From an uncultured Oscillospiraceae bacterium (GTDB lineage Bacteria; Bacillota; Clostridia; Oscillospirales; Oscillospiraceae): DNA of 9,803 nucleotides. The notes beneath the pieces were generated by a model, which was given only the letters and a program-made list of their open reading frames with translations, had not been told where the DNA came from and ran no database searches. The position numbers and the translations under genes are program-made. Each line of letters opens with the position of its first letter. Positions within the stretch are counted from its first letter, which is position 1. This document shows positions 1 to 5,489 of this stretch, piece after piece. The DNA is taken from the NCBI GenBank assembly GCA_910584395.1, contig CAJUAS010000049.1:1-9803 (forward strand). Direction: 5' to 3'.

Positions 1-24
1 ATGCACTGCATCGGGTCTCTTTTT
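1..24. terminator. Half of a probable intrinsic terminator cut by the window edge
   Basis: Positions 1-11 form a small inverted repeat (ATGCA, C, TGCAT). It is followed by CGGGTCTC at 12-19 and five T at 20-24. This is what the tip, right arm and T-tract of a rho-independent terminator look like. The matching left arm (GAGACCCG, perhaps preceded by A's) would lie just outside the window. It would stop a plus-strand gene to the left and, if A's precede it, could also stop the minus-strand cold shock gene ending at 48. The left arm is inferred, not seen. Confidence 0.4.
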
Positions 25-47
25 GCTTCCAAACAAAGCGGGGGAGA

Positions 48-260
48 TTACTGGGGGATAACGTTCACCGCGCGGAGCTTGCCGTTGCCGCGGGGATCGG
101 GCTCGGTCTCGAAGGTGACCTTCTGGCCCTCAGCCAAAGTCTTGAAGCCCTCGGTCTGGATGGCGGAGAAGTGGACAAACACGTCCTCGCCGCCCTCGTC
201 GTTGGCGATGAAGCCAAAGCCCTTGGTCTCGTTGAACCACTTAACTGTTCCCTGATACAT
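48..260 (-). CDS. csp: Cold shock protein, CspA/CspB family
   Basis: This is a 70-residue single cold shock domain (OB fold), the normal length for the family. It binds single-stranded RNA and DNA and acts as an RNA chaperone in the cytoplasm. The RNP1 motif KGFGFI is at residues 13-18 and RNP2 DVFVHF at 26-31. The N-terminal GTVKWFNETKGFGFI stretch is canonical, with W8 and F9 on the binding face. The frame stays open further upstream, but the start at 260 is chosen because the protein begins there with the family-typical MYQGTVKWF and GGAGG lies about 8 nt before it. It has its own promoter (376-404) and a leader of about 110 nt with a hairpin, so it is probably transcribed independently of the phosphatase gene upstream. 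The cold shock domain assignment is close to certain. Whether this copy is cold-inducible or constitutive cannot be told. Confidence 0.97.
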   Translation of the reverse strand: MYQGTVKWFNETKGFGFIANDEGGEDVFVHFSAIQTEGFKTLAEGQKVTFETEPDPRGNGKLRAVNVIPQ

Positions 261-312
261 TTTAACGACCTCCAAAAATTTGTTCCGTCTGCAAAACAAA
301 AGGCCCACGCTT

Positions 313-339
313 CGTAAGTCACGACAATGATGACTTACG
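313..339 (-). promoter_or_regulatory. Hairpin in the leader of the cold shock gene
   Basis: A perfect 9-bp inverted repeat (CGTAAGTCA at 313-321, TGACTTACG at 331-339) has a 9-nt loop. It lies inside the predicted untranslated leader, between the promoter start point near 369 and the start codon at 260. Cold shock genes often carry long structured leaders that change fold with temperature. This hairpin is seen directly; a role as a thermosensor is inference. It is not followed by a T-tract in the direction of transcription, so it is not a terminator. Confidence 0.55.
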
Positions 340-375
340 CACCGTGAGCCAAGTTGCACATTCAGACTTAGCGTT

Positions 376-404
376 AGTATAACACACCTTGGGGGTCATG
401 TCAA
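376..404 (-). promoter_or_regulatory. Sigma-A promoter of the cold shock gene
   Basis: Read on the minus strand, TTGACA (399-404) and TATACT (376-381) are separated by exactly 17 bp. The -35 matches consensus 6/6 and the -10 matches 5/6. A second TTGACA at 415-420 overlaps the stop codon of the upstream phosphatase but is too far from this -10. Transcription should start near 369, giving a leader of about 110 nt. No terminator separates the phosphatase gene from this promoter, so read-through from upstream is also possible. Confidence 0.85.
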
Positions 405-416
405 CGATAACTTTTG

Positions 417-1244
417 TCAAGCCAAGCAGTATTGCTCCACCGCCATACCTACGCCGCCCTCGGCGTTGCTCCCGGTGACGAATTTCGCCGCCGCCTTGGC
501 CTCGTGGGTGGCGTTGGCCATGGCAAAAGACCACCCCGCCCATTCCAGCATTTCCAGATCGTTGTCCGCGTCCCCGAAGGCCATGACCTGCGAGGCGTTC
601 AGGCCCAGCTTGTCCGCGAGGGCCGCAAGGGCGCGGCCCTTGTTCACGCCGCGGGCGGTCAGCTCCAGATTGGTCTGGAGCGCGCCGGTGATCTCCAAAG
701 GCCCGGTGGACAGCAGCTCCTCCACCACCGCCCCGCGCTGCTGCGCGTCCACATAGAAGATGTCGAACTTCTCCGGCAGCATCTCGGCGGCAAAGGCCGC
801 CATGTCGGGGACAAGCCGGACGCTTCGCATAAATACGTCATAAAAAGCGGGGGAGAGGCAAAACTCCTGCGCGCCGTCCAGCTCGTCGGCCTGCATATAG
901 TTTTTCCCGTCCACATACAGCTCGTAATAAAGCCCGTGCCTGCGAAGGATGCGGATGATCTCCACGCACTGGGAAGCGTCCATGGGAAATTTGACAAGGG
1001 GAGCTTCGTCGGCGGCGTCCAGCGCCAGCGCACCGTTGGCGGTGATGCCGTAGGAGACGCAGCCCAGCGTCTGGGCCGTTTCGCGCACCAGCGACCAGCT
1101 TCGCCCGGTGGCGATGGCGATCTTCACCCCCTTGGCCGCGGCGGCGCGGAGGGCGTCAAGGTTGCGCTGGGGGATGGCGGCGTGGTCAGAGCCAAGGAGT
1201 GTGCCGTCCAGATCCAGCGCGATCAAACGGATATCGGAAGTCAT
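417..1244 (-). CDS. Cof-type HAD-superfamily phosphatase
   Basis: This 275-residue protein has all four haloacid dehalogenase motifs. Motif I is DLDGTLL at 11-17, with nucleophile D11 and acid/base D13. Motif II is ATGRS with T46. Motif III is the lysine of NKGRAL (K202). Motif IV is GDADNDLEML at 224-233, with the Mg-binding acids D225 and D229. The large insert between motifs II and III is the type C2 cap of the Cof/YbiV/YidA group, which hydrolyses small phosphorylated metabolites such as sugar phosphates or flavin and nucleotide phosphates. The substrate cannot be read from sequence. The start at 1244 follows AGGAGGG, and its ATG overlaps the TGA of the AAA+ gene (ATGA), so the two are translationally coupled. 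Length and motifs are typical and nothing is missing. Confidence 0.95.
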   Translation of the reverse strand: MTSDIRLIALDLDGTLLGSDHAAIPQRNLDALRAAAAKGVKIAIATGRSWSLVRETAQTLGCVSYGITANGALALDAADEAPLVKFPMDASQCVEIIRILRRHGLYYELYVDGKNYMQADELDGAQEFCLSPAFYDVFMRSVRLVPDMAAFAAEMLPEKFDIFYVDAQQRGAVVEELLSTGPLEITGALQTNLELTARGVNKGRALAALADKLGLNASQVMAFGDADNDLEMLEWAGWSFAMANATHEAKAAAKFVTGSNAEGGVGMAVEQYCLA

Positions 1245-2734
1245 TTGGATTCGCCCTCCTGAGACTTGTTCTCTGTCTGAGAGACATCCTCTTTTTCTGC
1301 GTCCTCGTCGGCCAGATCGGCCACGGTAAGGGCCATCAGGTCGTCCTTGCCCGGCGCTTCCATGGCCGCCACCCGGTCGGCCTGCCGGGCGATGCCCCGC
1401 TCAAAGATGTTCCGCACGTCCCGGGCGTTGCCAAAGTTCTCGTCCCGGTTTTCGTAAAGCTGGCGGAAGGCGTCCACGCAGAACTTGTCCGTCTCCTCGT
1501 CGATGGTGTAGCCGTTTTTGGCGCACATGGAGCGAAAAATGGACATGAGCTGGTCGCCGTTATAGTCCTCGAAGGTGAAATACTTATTGAAGCGGCTCTC
1601 CAGACCGGGGTTGGAGTTGATAAAGTCCCCCATCAGGTCGGTATAGCCCGCCACGATGACGATGAGGTCGGAGCGGTGATCCTCCATCCCCTTCAGCAGA
1701 GCCTCGATGGCCTCCTGACCGAAGTCGGTGGGGGAGTCGTGGTTGGAGAGGGCGTAGGCCTCGTCGATGAACAGCACACCGCCCAGCGCCTTTTGGATGA
1801 CCTCGTTGGTCTTAATGGCGGTCTGGCCCACAAAGCCCGCCACCAGACCGGAGCGGTCTACCTCGATGAGCTGGCCCTTGGACAGCACACCGATGGCGTG
1901 GTAGATCTGAGCCAGCAGACGGGCCACCGTGGTCTTGCCCGTGCCGGGGTTGCCCATAAACACCAGATGCAGGCTCATGGGTGGGACGGGCAGGCCCTCC
2001 TTCTCCCGAAGTCTGCGGACTTTCACCAGATTGATGAGGCTTTTTACGTCCGCCTTGACCTTTTCCAAGCCGCACAGCTCGTCTAATTGGGCCATCAGCT
2101 CGTCCAGCGAAGGAGCGGGGGCTTCCTCGGTTTTGGCGGCGGCTTCGGCGGTCTGGGCACCGCTGCCCTGCGCGGCTGCGGCGGGGACGCCCGGCTCTTG
2201 GGGCGTGTCGCCGGAGGGGGTGACGAAGTCCTGAATGTGCAGCTTTGCCTTGTCCGAGGGGATCTCAGAGCCGTCGCACAGGGCGGTGAGAGCGTCGGCG
2301 CAGTCGTTGACAAAGGCGGCTTCCTTCTCGCTGACCACGTCGTCCACCGCCGCAAAGAGGAGGAGCATGAGGGTGAAGGTGTCGATGAACCGCCGGGACA
2401 GCTTTTTCCCCGTCAGCTTGTCCAGCTGGATCAGCCTTTGGAAAAACGCTGGGGGCTGAAAACCGGGGTATTCGCTCACCTGCGTGGCCAGATCCCAATA
2501 GAGGATGGAGGGCACGCTGCTGCCCTTGCAGTAGATGGCGTTGTAATACTCGACGTGCTTCGGGCCGAGGCCGCCGTCCTTGGCCCAGACGCCCATGGCG
2601 GTCTTTCGCATAAAGGCGTCGATCTCCTTGGCAAAGCTGAGGCGCACCGCAGGATCGGGAATGAGCCGCCGGAAGGCGGAGATCCCCTCGTCATACTGCT
2701 TGTGTACCATTCCCGCCGTCATGGAGGTTTTCAC
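1241..2734 (-). CDS. AAA+ ATPase, CbxX/CfqX (SpoVK-like) type, with N-terminal TerB-like region
   Basis: From a GTG at 2734 this gives 497 residues. Residues about 5-165 are helical and contain DDVVSEKEAAFV (131-142), which resembles the acidic motif of TerB-like domains. A low-complexity Ala/Pro/Glu linker follows (about 175-210), then a full AAA+ module. Walker A is GNPGTGKTT (261-269) and Walker B is VLFIDEAYAL (320-329, with D324 and E325). The sensor 1 region is VAGYTD (361-366), the arginine finger lies in LESRF (R381), and sensor 2 is GNARDVRN (R438). The family includes the Rubisco activase CbxX and sporulation SpoVK; these ATPases remodel proteins as hexamers. The target here is unknown. 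The frame stays open to 3208, but those extra residues lie upstream of the promoter at 2767-2795 and opposite a T-poor RNA, so I reject them. The GTG has AGAAAGG 11 nt before it. ATG at 2722 or 2710 are alternatives without better binding sites. Confidence 0.9.
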   Translation of the reverse strand: MKTSMTAGMVHKQYDEGISAFRRLIPDPAVRLSFAKEIDAFMRKTAMGVWAKDGGLGPKHVEYYNAIYCKGSSVPSILYWDLATQVSEYPGFQPPAFFQRLIQLDKLTGKKLSRRFIDTFTLMLLLFAAVDDVVSEKEAAFVNDCADALTALCDGSEIPSDKAKLHIQDFVTPSGDTPQEPGVPAAAAQGSGAQTAEAAAKTEEAPAPSLDELMAQLDELCGLEKVKADVKSLINLVKVRRLREKEGLPVPPMSLHLVFMGNPGTGKTTVARLLAQIYHAIGVLSKGQLIEVDRSGLVAGFVGQTAIKTNEVIQKALGGVLFIDEAYALSNHDSPTDFGQEAIEALLKGMEDHRSDLIVIVAGYTDLMGDFINSNPGLESRFNKYFTFEDYNGDQLMSIFRSMCAKNGYTIDEETDKFCVDAFRQLYENRDENFGNARDVRNIFERGIARQADRVAAMEAPGKDDLMALTVADLADEDAEKEDVSQTENKSQEGESK

Positions 2735-2766
2735 GGCCACCACACCCTTTCTAACATTCGACCAAC

Positions 2767-2795
2767 ACCATACCATAATTTGTCCGATTTTGCAA
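2767..2795 (-). promoter_or_regulatory. Probable sigma-A promoter of the AAA+ ATPase/phosphatase pair
   Basis: On the minus strand TTGCAA (2790-2795) is followed after 17 bp by TATGGT (2767-2772). A second TATGGT copy sits directly upstream (2772-2777) but at the wrong spacing. The start point would be near 2760, leaving a short leader of about 25 nt to the GTG at 2734 that contains the AGAAAGG binding site. This position is what decides the start of the AAA+ gene. Confidence 0.6.
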
Positions 2796-2841
2796 GGGAA
2801 ACCCGGGCGGAACAGGGAAAAGGGAAGGCTTTTGGCCTGCC

Positions 2842-2902
2842 AAAAAATTTTTAGGAAAATTTCATAAAAAGTATTGACATATTCCTTAGAGTGTTGTACA
2901 AT
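2842..2902 (+). promoter_or_regulatory. Strong sigma-A promoter with AT-rich upstream element
   Basis: TTGACA (2874-2879) and TACAAT (2897-2902) are separated by 17 bp; the -35 is perfect and the -10 matches 5/6. Directly upstream, 2842-2872 is almost pure A/T with phased A and T tracts in an otherwise GC-rich region, which fits an UP element contacting the RNA polymerase alpha subunit. Such promoters usually serve highly expressed or stable RNAs. The start point is expected near 2909. It is divergent from the AAA+ promoter about 80 bp away. Confidence 0.85.
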
Positions 2903-2908
2903 GTAGCC

Positions 2909-3300
2909 AGAAAGGAAAGGTGAGTCCAATGGGCTAAGAAAAGGCCGACGGCCAGAGCTCAAAGAAGCACGAAACCGCAAATTCCTTTCAGGGCAGGAAG
3001 CCGGAGCAATTTTTCTCTCAACCAAACCATCGCATCGCGCGAACAAAGCACACGGCAGATGACCCAAGCAGACCACGAGCGCAAGGAAGAAAAGAAGCGG
3101 CAAAGAAAACCCCAAAGCGCGCAAGCAAGGAACGCAAAAGGTCGAAGGAACGTGGCAACCGGTTTGAAGCAGGAGGCAGAAGAACAGCTCGGACATTCCT
3201 GAACGCAAAATCTGTAGAAAGTAGAGGTTGAGAACGTGGAAATTCAGAACGAGCAGTGATCCCCCCAGTCGGTAGAGACGGCTGGGGGGATTACTTTTTT
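2909..3300 (+). ncRNA. Predicted noncoding RNA of about 390 nt, family not recognised
   Basis: A strong promoter (2874-2902) and an intrinsic terminator (3259-3300) bracket a stretch with no convincing gene. The sequence is purine-rich and has only about 11% T, with none from 3061 to 3141. Two forward frames stay open for long stretches only because all stop codons begin with T. Neither has a start codon with a binding site, and the encoded peptides are unlike any family I know. The minus frame is open for the same reason. Visible pairing is limited: GAAAGGAA (2910-2917) can pair with TTCCTTTC (2982-2989), enclosing a GGCC hairpin (2943-2953) and AGTCC/GGGCT (2923-2935). About ten GGA and many A-rich triplets are scattered through the rest. 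I see none of the signature motifs of RNase P RNA, tmRNA, SRP RNA or 6S RNA. It could instead be a long leader of dfrA ending in an attenuator, since the dfrA start is 65 bp beyond the terminator. Confidence 0.6.
3259..3300 (+). terminator. Intrinsic terminator of the predicted noncoding RNA
   Basis: ATCCCCCCAGTC (3259-3270) pairs with GGCTGGGGGGAT (3280-3291) over 12 positions with one G-U pair. The loop is 9 nt, and six T follow at 3295-3300. This is a very stable rho-independent terminator. It ends the RNA that starts near 2909 and separates it from dfrA, unless it acts as a regulated attenuator for dfrA. Confidence 0.93.
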
Positions 3301-3302
3301 GC

Positions 3303-3331
3303 TTGTTTCTCAGCCAAAACTGTGATAAACT
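3303..3331 (+). promoter_or_regulatory. Weak candidate promoter of dfrA with overlapping direct repeats
   Basis: TTGTTT (3303-3308) and TAAACT (3326-3331) are 17 bp apart, matching consensus only 3/6 and 4/6. The heptamer AAACTGT occurs at 3317-3323 and again at 3327-3333, exactly one helical turn apart and overlapping the -10. TGATA/TATCA (3323-3337) forms a short inverted repeat in the same place. Some promoter is expected between the terminator at 3300 and the dfrA binding site at 3352, because nothing else would transcribe this long operon. The exact hexamers are uncertain. Confidence 0.35.
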
Positions 3332-3364
3332 GTATCATCAAGTTTCCACCAAGGAGGGAGCGCC

Positions 3365-3850
3365 ATGAACGCCATTGTCGCTGTGGAAGAAAACTGGGGC
3401 ATTGGACAAAACGGGGATCTGCTGGCCCGCATTTCCGCCGACCTGCGCCGCTTTAAGGAACTGACCATCGGCCACGCAGTGATCTTGGGGCGAAAGACGC
3501 TTCAGACCTTCCCCGGCGGGCGTCCCCTGACCGGGCGGGAAAACCTAATTATGTCAACCACAATGGACGCAGCCCCGGAGGGGGCGAAGGTGTTTCGTGA
3601 TTTGGGCAGCCTGCTGGCCGATGCCCCCAAGGATGCGTTTGTCATTGGAGGCGCGTCGGTTTACTGCGGGCTGCTGCCCTACTGTGACCGGGTCTATGTG
3701 ACGAAAATACACAAAAGTTTTCCGGCGGACGCATTTTTCCCCAACTTGGACGACAAAGGCGACTGGCAGGTCACGGAGACGGAAGGACCTTTTGAGGAGA
3801 ACGGCCTGCGCTTTTCCTATGTGACCTACGAAAGGGTGAAACAGGGATGA
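3365..3850 (+). CDS. dfrA: Dihydrofolate reductase
   Basis: This 161-residue cytoplasmic enzyme reduces dihydrofolate to tetrahydrofolate with NADPH, supplying one-carbon units for thymidylate, purine and methionine synthesis. The N-terminus AIVAVEENWGIG is the family signature. The substrate-binding acid is D26, in ISADLRRFK. The cofactor-binding VILGRKT is at about 39-45, and the glycine pair of VIGGASVY (about 93-100) is present. Length is normal. The tryptophan and proline usually found around the active-site acid (W22 and P25 in E. coli numbering) are replaced by alanine and serine (A21, S24), as seen in some clostridial relatives. The start follows AAGGAGGGAG at 3351-3360. It is the first gene of a packed operon, and its TGA overlaps the ATG of the next gene. 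No thymidylate synthase gene is adjacent within the window. Confidence 0.96.
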   Translation: MNAIVAVEENWGIGQNGDLLARISADLRRFKELTIGHAVILGRKTLQTFPGGRPLTGRENLIMSTTMDAAPEGAKVFRDLGSLLADAPKDAFVIGGASVYCGLLPYCDRVYVTKIHKSFPADAFFPNLDDKGDWQVTETEGPFEENGLRFSYVTYERVKQG

Positions 3851-4704
3851 AGCCGGTAATCACCCCGCCGCCCGTCCTCCCCAAACGGGAGCGGACGGCC
3901 CATAAGGGAGATTTTGGACGGGTGTACCTCTTGGCGGGCAGCGTGGGCTTCACCGGTGCGCCGGTCTTGGCCGCCGCCGGAGCGCTGAAAGCGGGGGCGG
4001 GGCTGGTGACGGTGGCCGTCCCGGAGAGCGCGTACCCTGCGGCAGCCGCCAAGCTGCTGTGCGCCATGCCCAAGCCCCTGCCGGAGCGGGACGGCGTGGT
4101 GGCCGAGGGGGCACTGCCCGGGATCTTCAAGGCGCTGCGGACTGCGGACGCGGCGTTGGTCGGGCCGGGCTTGGGCCGGGCGGACACGGTGGCTCGGGCG
4201 GTGGTGGAGGAAGCCCCCTGCCCGCTGGTGGTGGACGCGGATGGTCTAAACGCGCTGGCGGGGCATATAGATGTCATAGACACGCGGCGGGACAAGGTGA
4301 CGGTGCTTACCCCTCATTTTGGCGAGTTCTGCCGCCTTTTGGGGGAAACGCCGGAAAAACCGGAGGAAGCGGCGCAGGATTTTGCCAAAGACCATGGCTG
4401 CATCGTGGTTTTGAAGGGCCACCGCACCCTGACCGCCTTTCCCGACGGGGAATCCGCCCTCAACCCCACGGGCAACCCCGGCATGGCCAGCGGCGGCTCT
4501 GGGGACGTGCTGGCGGGGATGCTCGTATCTCTGCTGGGGCAGGGCTTCGACCCGAAATGGGCCGTTCCGGCAGCGGTGTACCTCCACGGCCGCGCCGGCG
4601 ATCTGGCGGCGGAGGCGCTGGGAGAGTACGCCATGACCGCCGCCGACCTGCTGGCTTACCTCCCCGCCGCCATGAGAGAAGGAGAGATGAGAGATGGAGA
4701 ATAA
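3847..4704 (+). CDS. nnrD: ADP-dependent (S)-NAD(P)H-hydrate dehydratase
   Basis: This 285-residue YjeF C-terminal/CARKD family protein has a ribokinase-like fold. It converts the damaged cofactor S-NADHX or S-NADPHX back to NADH or NADPH using ADP. The phosphate-binding motif GKV-like GDFGRVYLLAG (21-31), GPGLG (106-110), VVDADGLNAL (128-137) and VLTPHFGEF (153-161) are all present. The glycine-rich GGSGDVLAGM (216-225) carries the catalytic aspartate D220. C-terminal YLHGRAGDLAA (245-255) is also typical. The NnrE epimerase half, fused to this domain in many bacteria, is absent here, so this is a stand-alone dehydratase and the epimerase must be elsewhere or missing. Its ATG overlaps the dfrA stop (ATGA), indicating coupling; both enzymes handle reduced nicotinamide cofactors. 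The last 11 bases overlap the next small gene. Confidence 0.95.
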   Translation: MKPVITPPPVLPKRERTAHKGDFGRVYLLAGSVGFTGAPVLAAAGALKAGAGLVTVAVPESAYPAAAAKLLCAMPKPLPERDGVVAEGALPGIFKALRTADAALVGPGLGRADTVARAVVEEAPCPLVVDADGLNALAGHIDVIDTRRDKVTVLTPHFGEFCRLLGETPEKPEEAAQDFAKDHGCIVVLKGHRTLTAFPDGESALNPTGNPGMASGGSGDVLAGMLVSLLGQGFDPKWAVPAAVYLHGRAGDLAAEALGEYAMTAADLLAYLPAAMREGEMRDGE

Positions 4705-4834
4705 AGAGAAAAAGGTGCGTGGCCGGGAACGGGCGCAGCGCGCGGTCGTCGGCGCGGGGGTGCTGTGGGTGTACGCCGACTATCAGGCATTTCAGCTGCG
4801 GCAGTTTGAGTTGGACGCGGACGAATCAGAGTAA
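4694..4834 (+). CDS. Small protein of 46 residues, unknown function
   Basis: ATG at 4694 is preceded by AAGGAG (4679-4684) at 9 nt, and the frame ends with TAA at 4832-4834. The product has a strongly basic head (residues 1-16, rich in K, R and E). A hydrophobic stretch AVVGAGVLWVYADY (17-30) could be a short membrane segment or amphipathic helix, and the tail is acidic (EFELDADESE-like, 39-46). Codon positions show the GC-rich third bases of its neighbours. It overlaps nnrD by 11 bases and is followed 13 bp later by the lipoprotein gene, so it fills the only gap in this part of the operon. I do not recognise the family. A basic-inside, acidic-outside single-pass small protein is one possible reading. 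Confidence 0.6.
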   Translation: MENKEKKVRGRERAQRAVVGAGVLWVYADYQAFQLRQFELDADESE

Positions 4835-4847
4835 GGAGGAATTCGGT

Positions 4848-5489
4848 GTGAAACGGCGGGTGCGCTGGTTTCCACTGATGATAAGCCTGCTTCTGCTGGC
4901 GGGGTGCGCCGCCGGGGGGCAAGGAAAACAGTCGGCCGAGGATCTGGCCCTGACCATCCAGAAGGAGTTTTCCGACATGACCGCCTGCACCGGGCGGTTT
5001 GCCCTTACAGCGGACTACGGAGAGCGGGCCTTTGAGTGCGTGCTGGACGCGGCCTACGATCAGGTGACGGGCGGAGTGCTGACCATTGCCGAGCCGGAGC
5101 TGGTCAAGGGTGTGACGGCGCGGTTTTCCGCAGGAGAAACCGCCCTTGCCTACGACGGATTCAGTCTGGAGACCGGCCCGCTCACCGACGAGGGTATCTC
5201 CCCCATGGAGGCGCTGCCCACCCTGTGGCGGCAGGTTTCGCAGGGGTACATCGCGTCGGTGGCGGAGAAGGACGGCGTTCTCACCGTCACCTACCGCGCC
5301 GACGGGCAAAGCCCCGGCACGGGGCTGGAGGCGGCGGTGGCCTTTGACGCAGAGAGCCGCAAGCCCCTCTCCGGCGAGCTGTTTTGGGACGGCGTCCGGG
5401 TGGCGGCGGTAGATGTTTTGGAGTTTGAAATGATGGGAGCTGCACAGGAGAATGGAACAGGCACAAATGAGAACATGGGCGGAAATTGA
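4848..5489 (+). CDS. Lipoprotein of unknown function
   Basis: From GTG at 4848, preceded by AAGGAGGA at 8 nt, the product has 213 residues. The signal peptide has a basic head (MKRRVRW), a hydrophobic core (residues 8-18) and the lipobox LLAGC, so lipidation at C20 by signal peptidase II is expected, anchoring it to the outer face of the membrane. The mature part (21-213) has alternating beta-type segments such as GRFALTADY, FECVLDAAYD, GVLTIAEPE and VTARFSAGETALAYDGFSLE. This resembles the LolA/LppX-like half-barrels that bind lipids, but that is only a pattern impression. The same frame stays open further 5' (to 4059) as a shadow of nnrD and is not used. The 3' end overlaps the start of alr by 38 bp, indicating tight co-expression with cell wall precursor synthesis. 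Confidence 0.88.
   Translation: MKRRVRWFPLMISLLLLAGCAAGGQGKQSAEDLALTIQKEFSDMTACTGRFALTADYGERAFECVLDAAYDQVTGGVLTIAEPELVKGVTARFSAGETALAYDGFSLETGPLTDEGISPMEALPTLWRQVSQGYIASVAEKDGVLTVTYRADGQSPGTGLEAAVAFDAESRKPLSGELFWDGVRVAAVDVLEFEMMGAAQENGTGTNENMGGN

Noticed and set aside
414..1262. 282-residue plus-strand frame opposite the HAD phosphatase
   Set aside because: Mirror of a GC-rich gene; the minus frame has all four HAD motifs and a good ribosome binding site.
2087..2854. 255-residue plus-strand frame opposite the AAA+ gene
   Set aside because: Glycine- and arginine-rich shadow translation with no motif and no binding site; the minus strand encodes a clear AAA+ domain.
2924..3202. Long open plus-strand frame through the noncoding RNA, including ATG 3059 giving a very basic 47-residue peptide
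   Set aside because: The openness is explained by near absence of T. There is no Shine-Dalgarno sequence before 3059, and the peptide has no recognisable pattern. A translated role is not excluded but not supported.
2735..3208. N-terminal extension of the AAA+ frame by 158 residues with a hydrophobic, signal-like start
   Set aside because: It lies upstream of the likely promoter (2767-2795) and opposite the T-poor RNA, whose composition removes stop codons from this frame. No binding site precedes 3208 and homologous AAA+ proteins begin near residue 159 of this frame.
2909..3300. Assignment of the RNA as RNase P RNA, tmRNA, SRP RNA or 6S RNA
   Set aside because: The conserved cores I would expect (for example GAGGAAAGTCC of RNase P, the tRNA-like end of tmRNA, the SRP domain IV loop) are absent, and pairing potential is too low.
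4059..4847. Upstream extension of the lipoprotein frame across nnrD
   Set aside because: Low-complexity Gly/Arg shadow of nnrD. The lipoprotein start at 4848 has a strong binding site and a textbook lipobox signal peptide.
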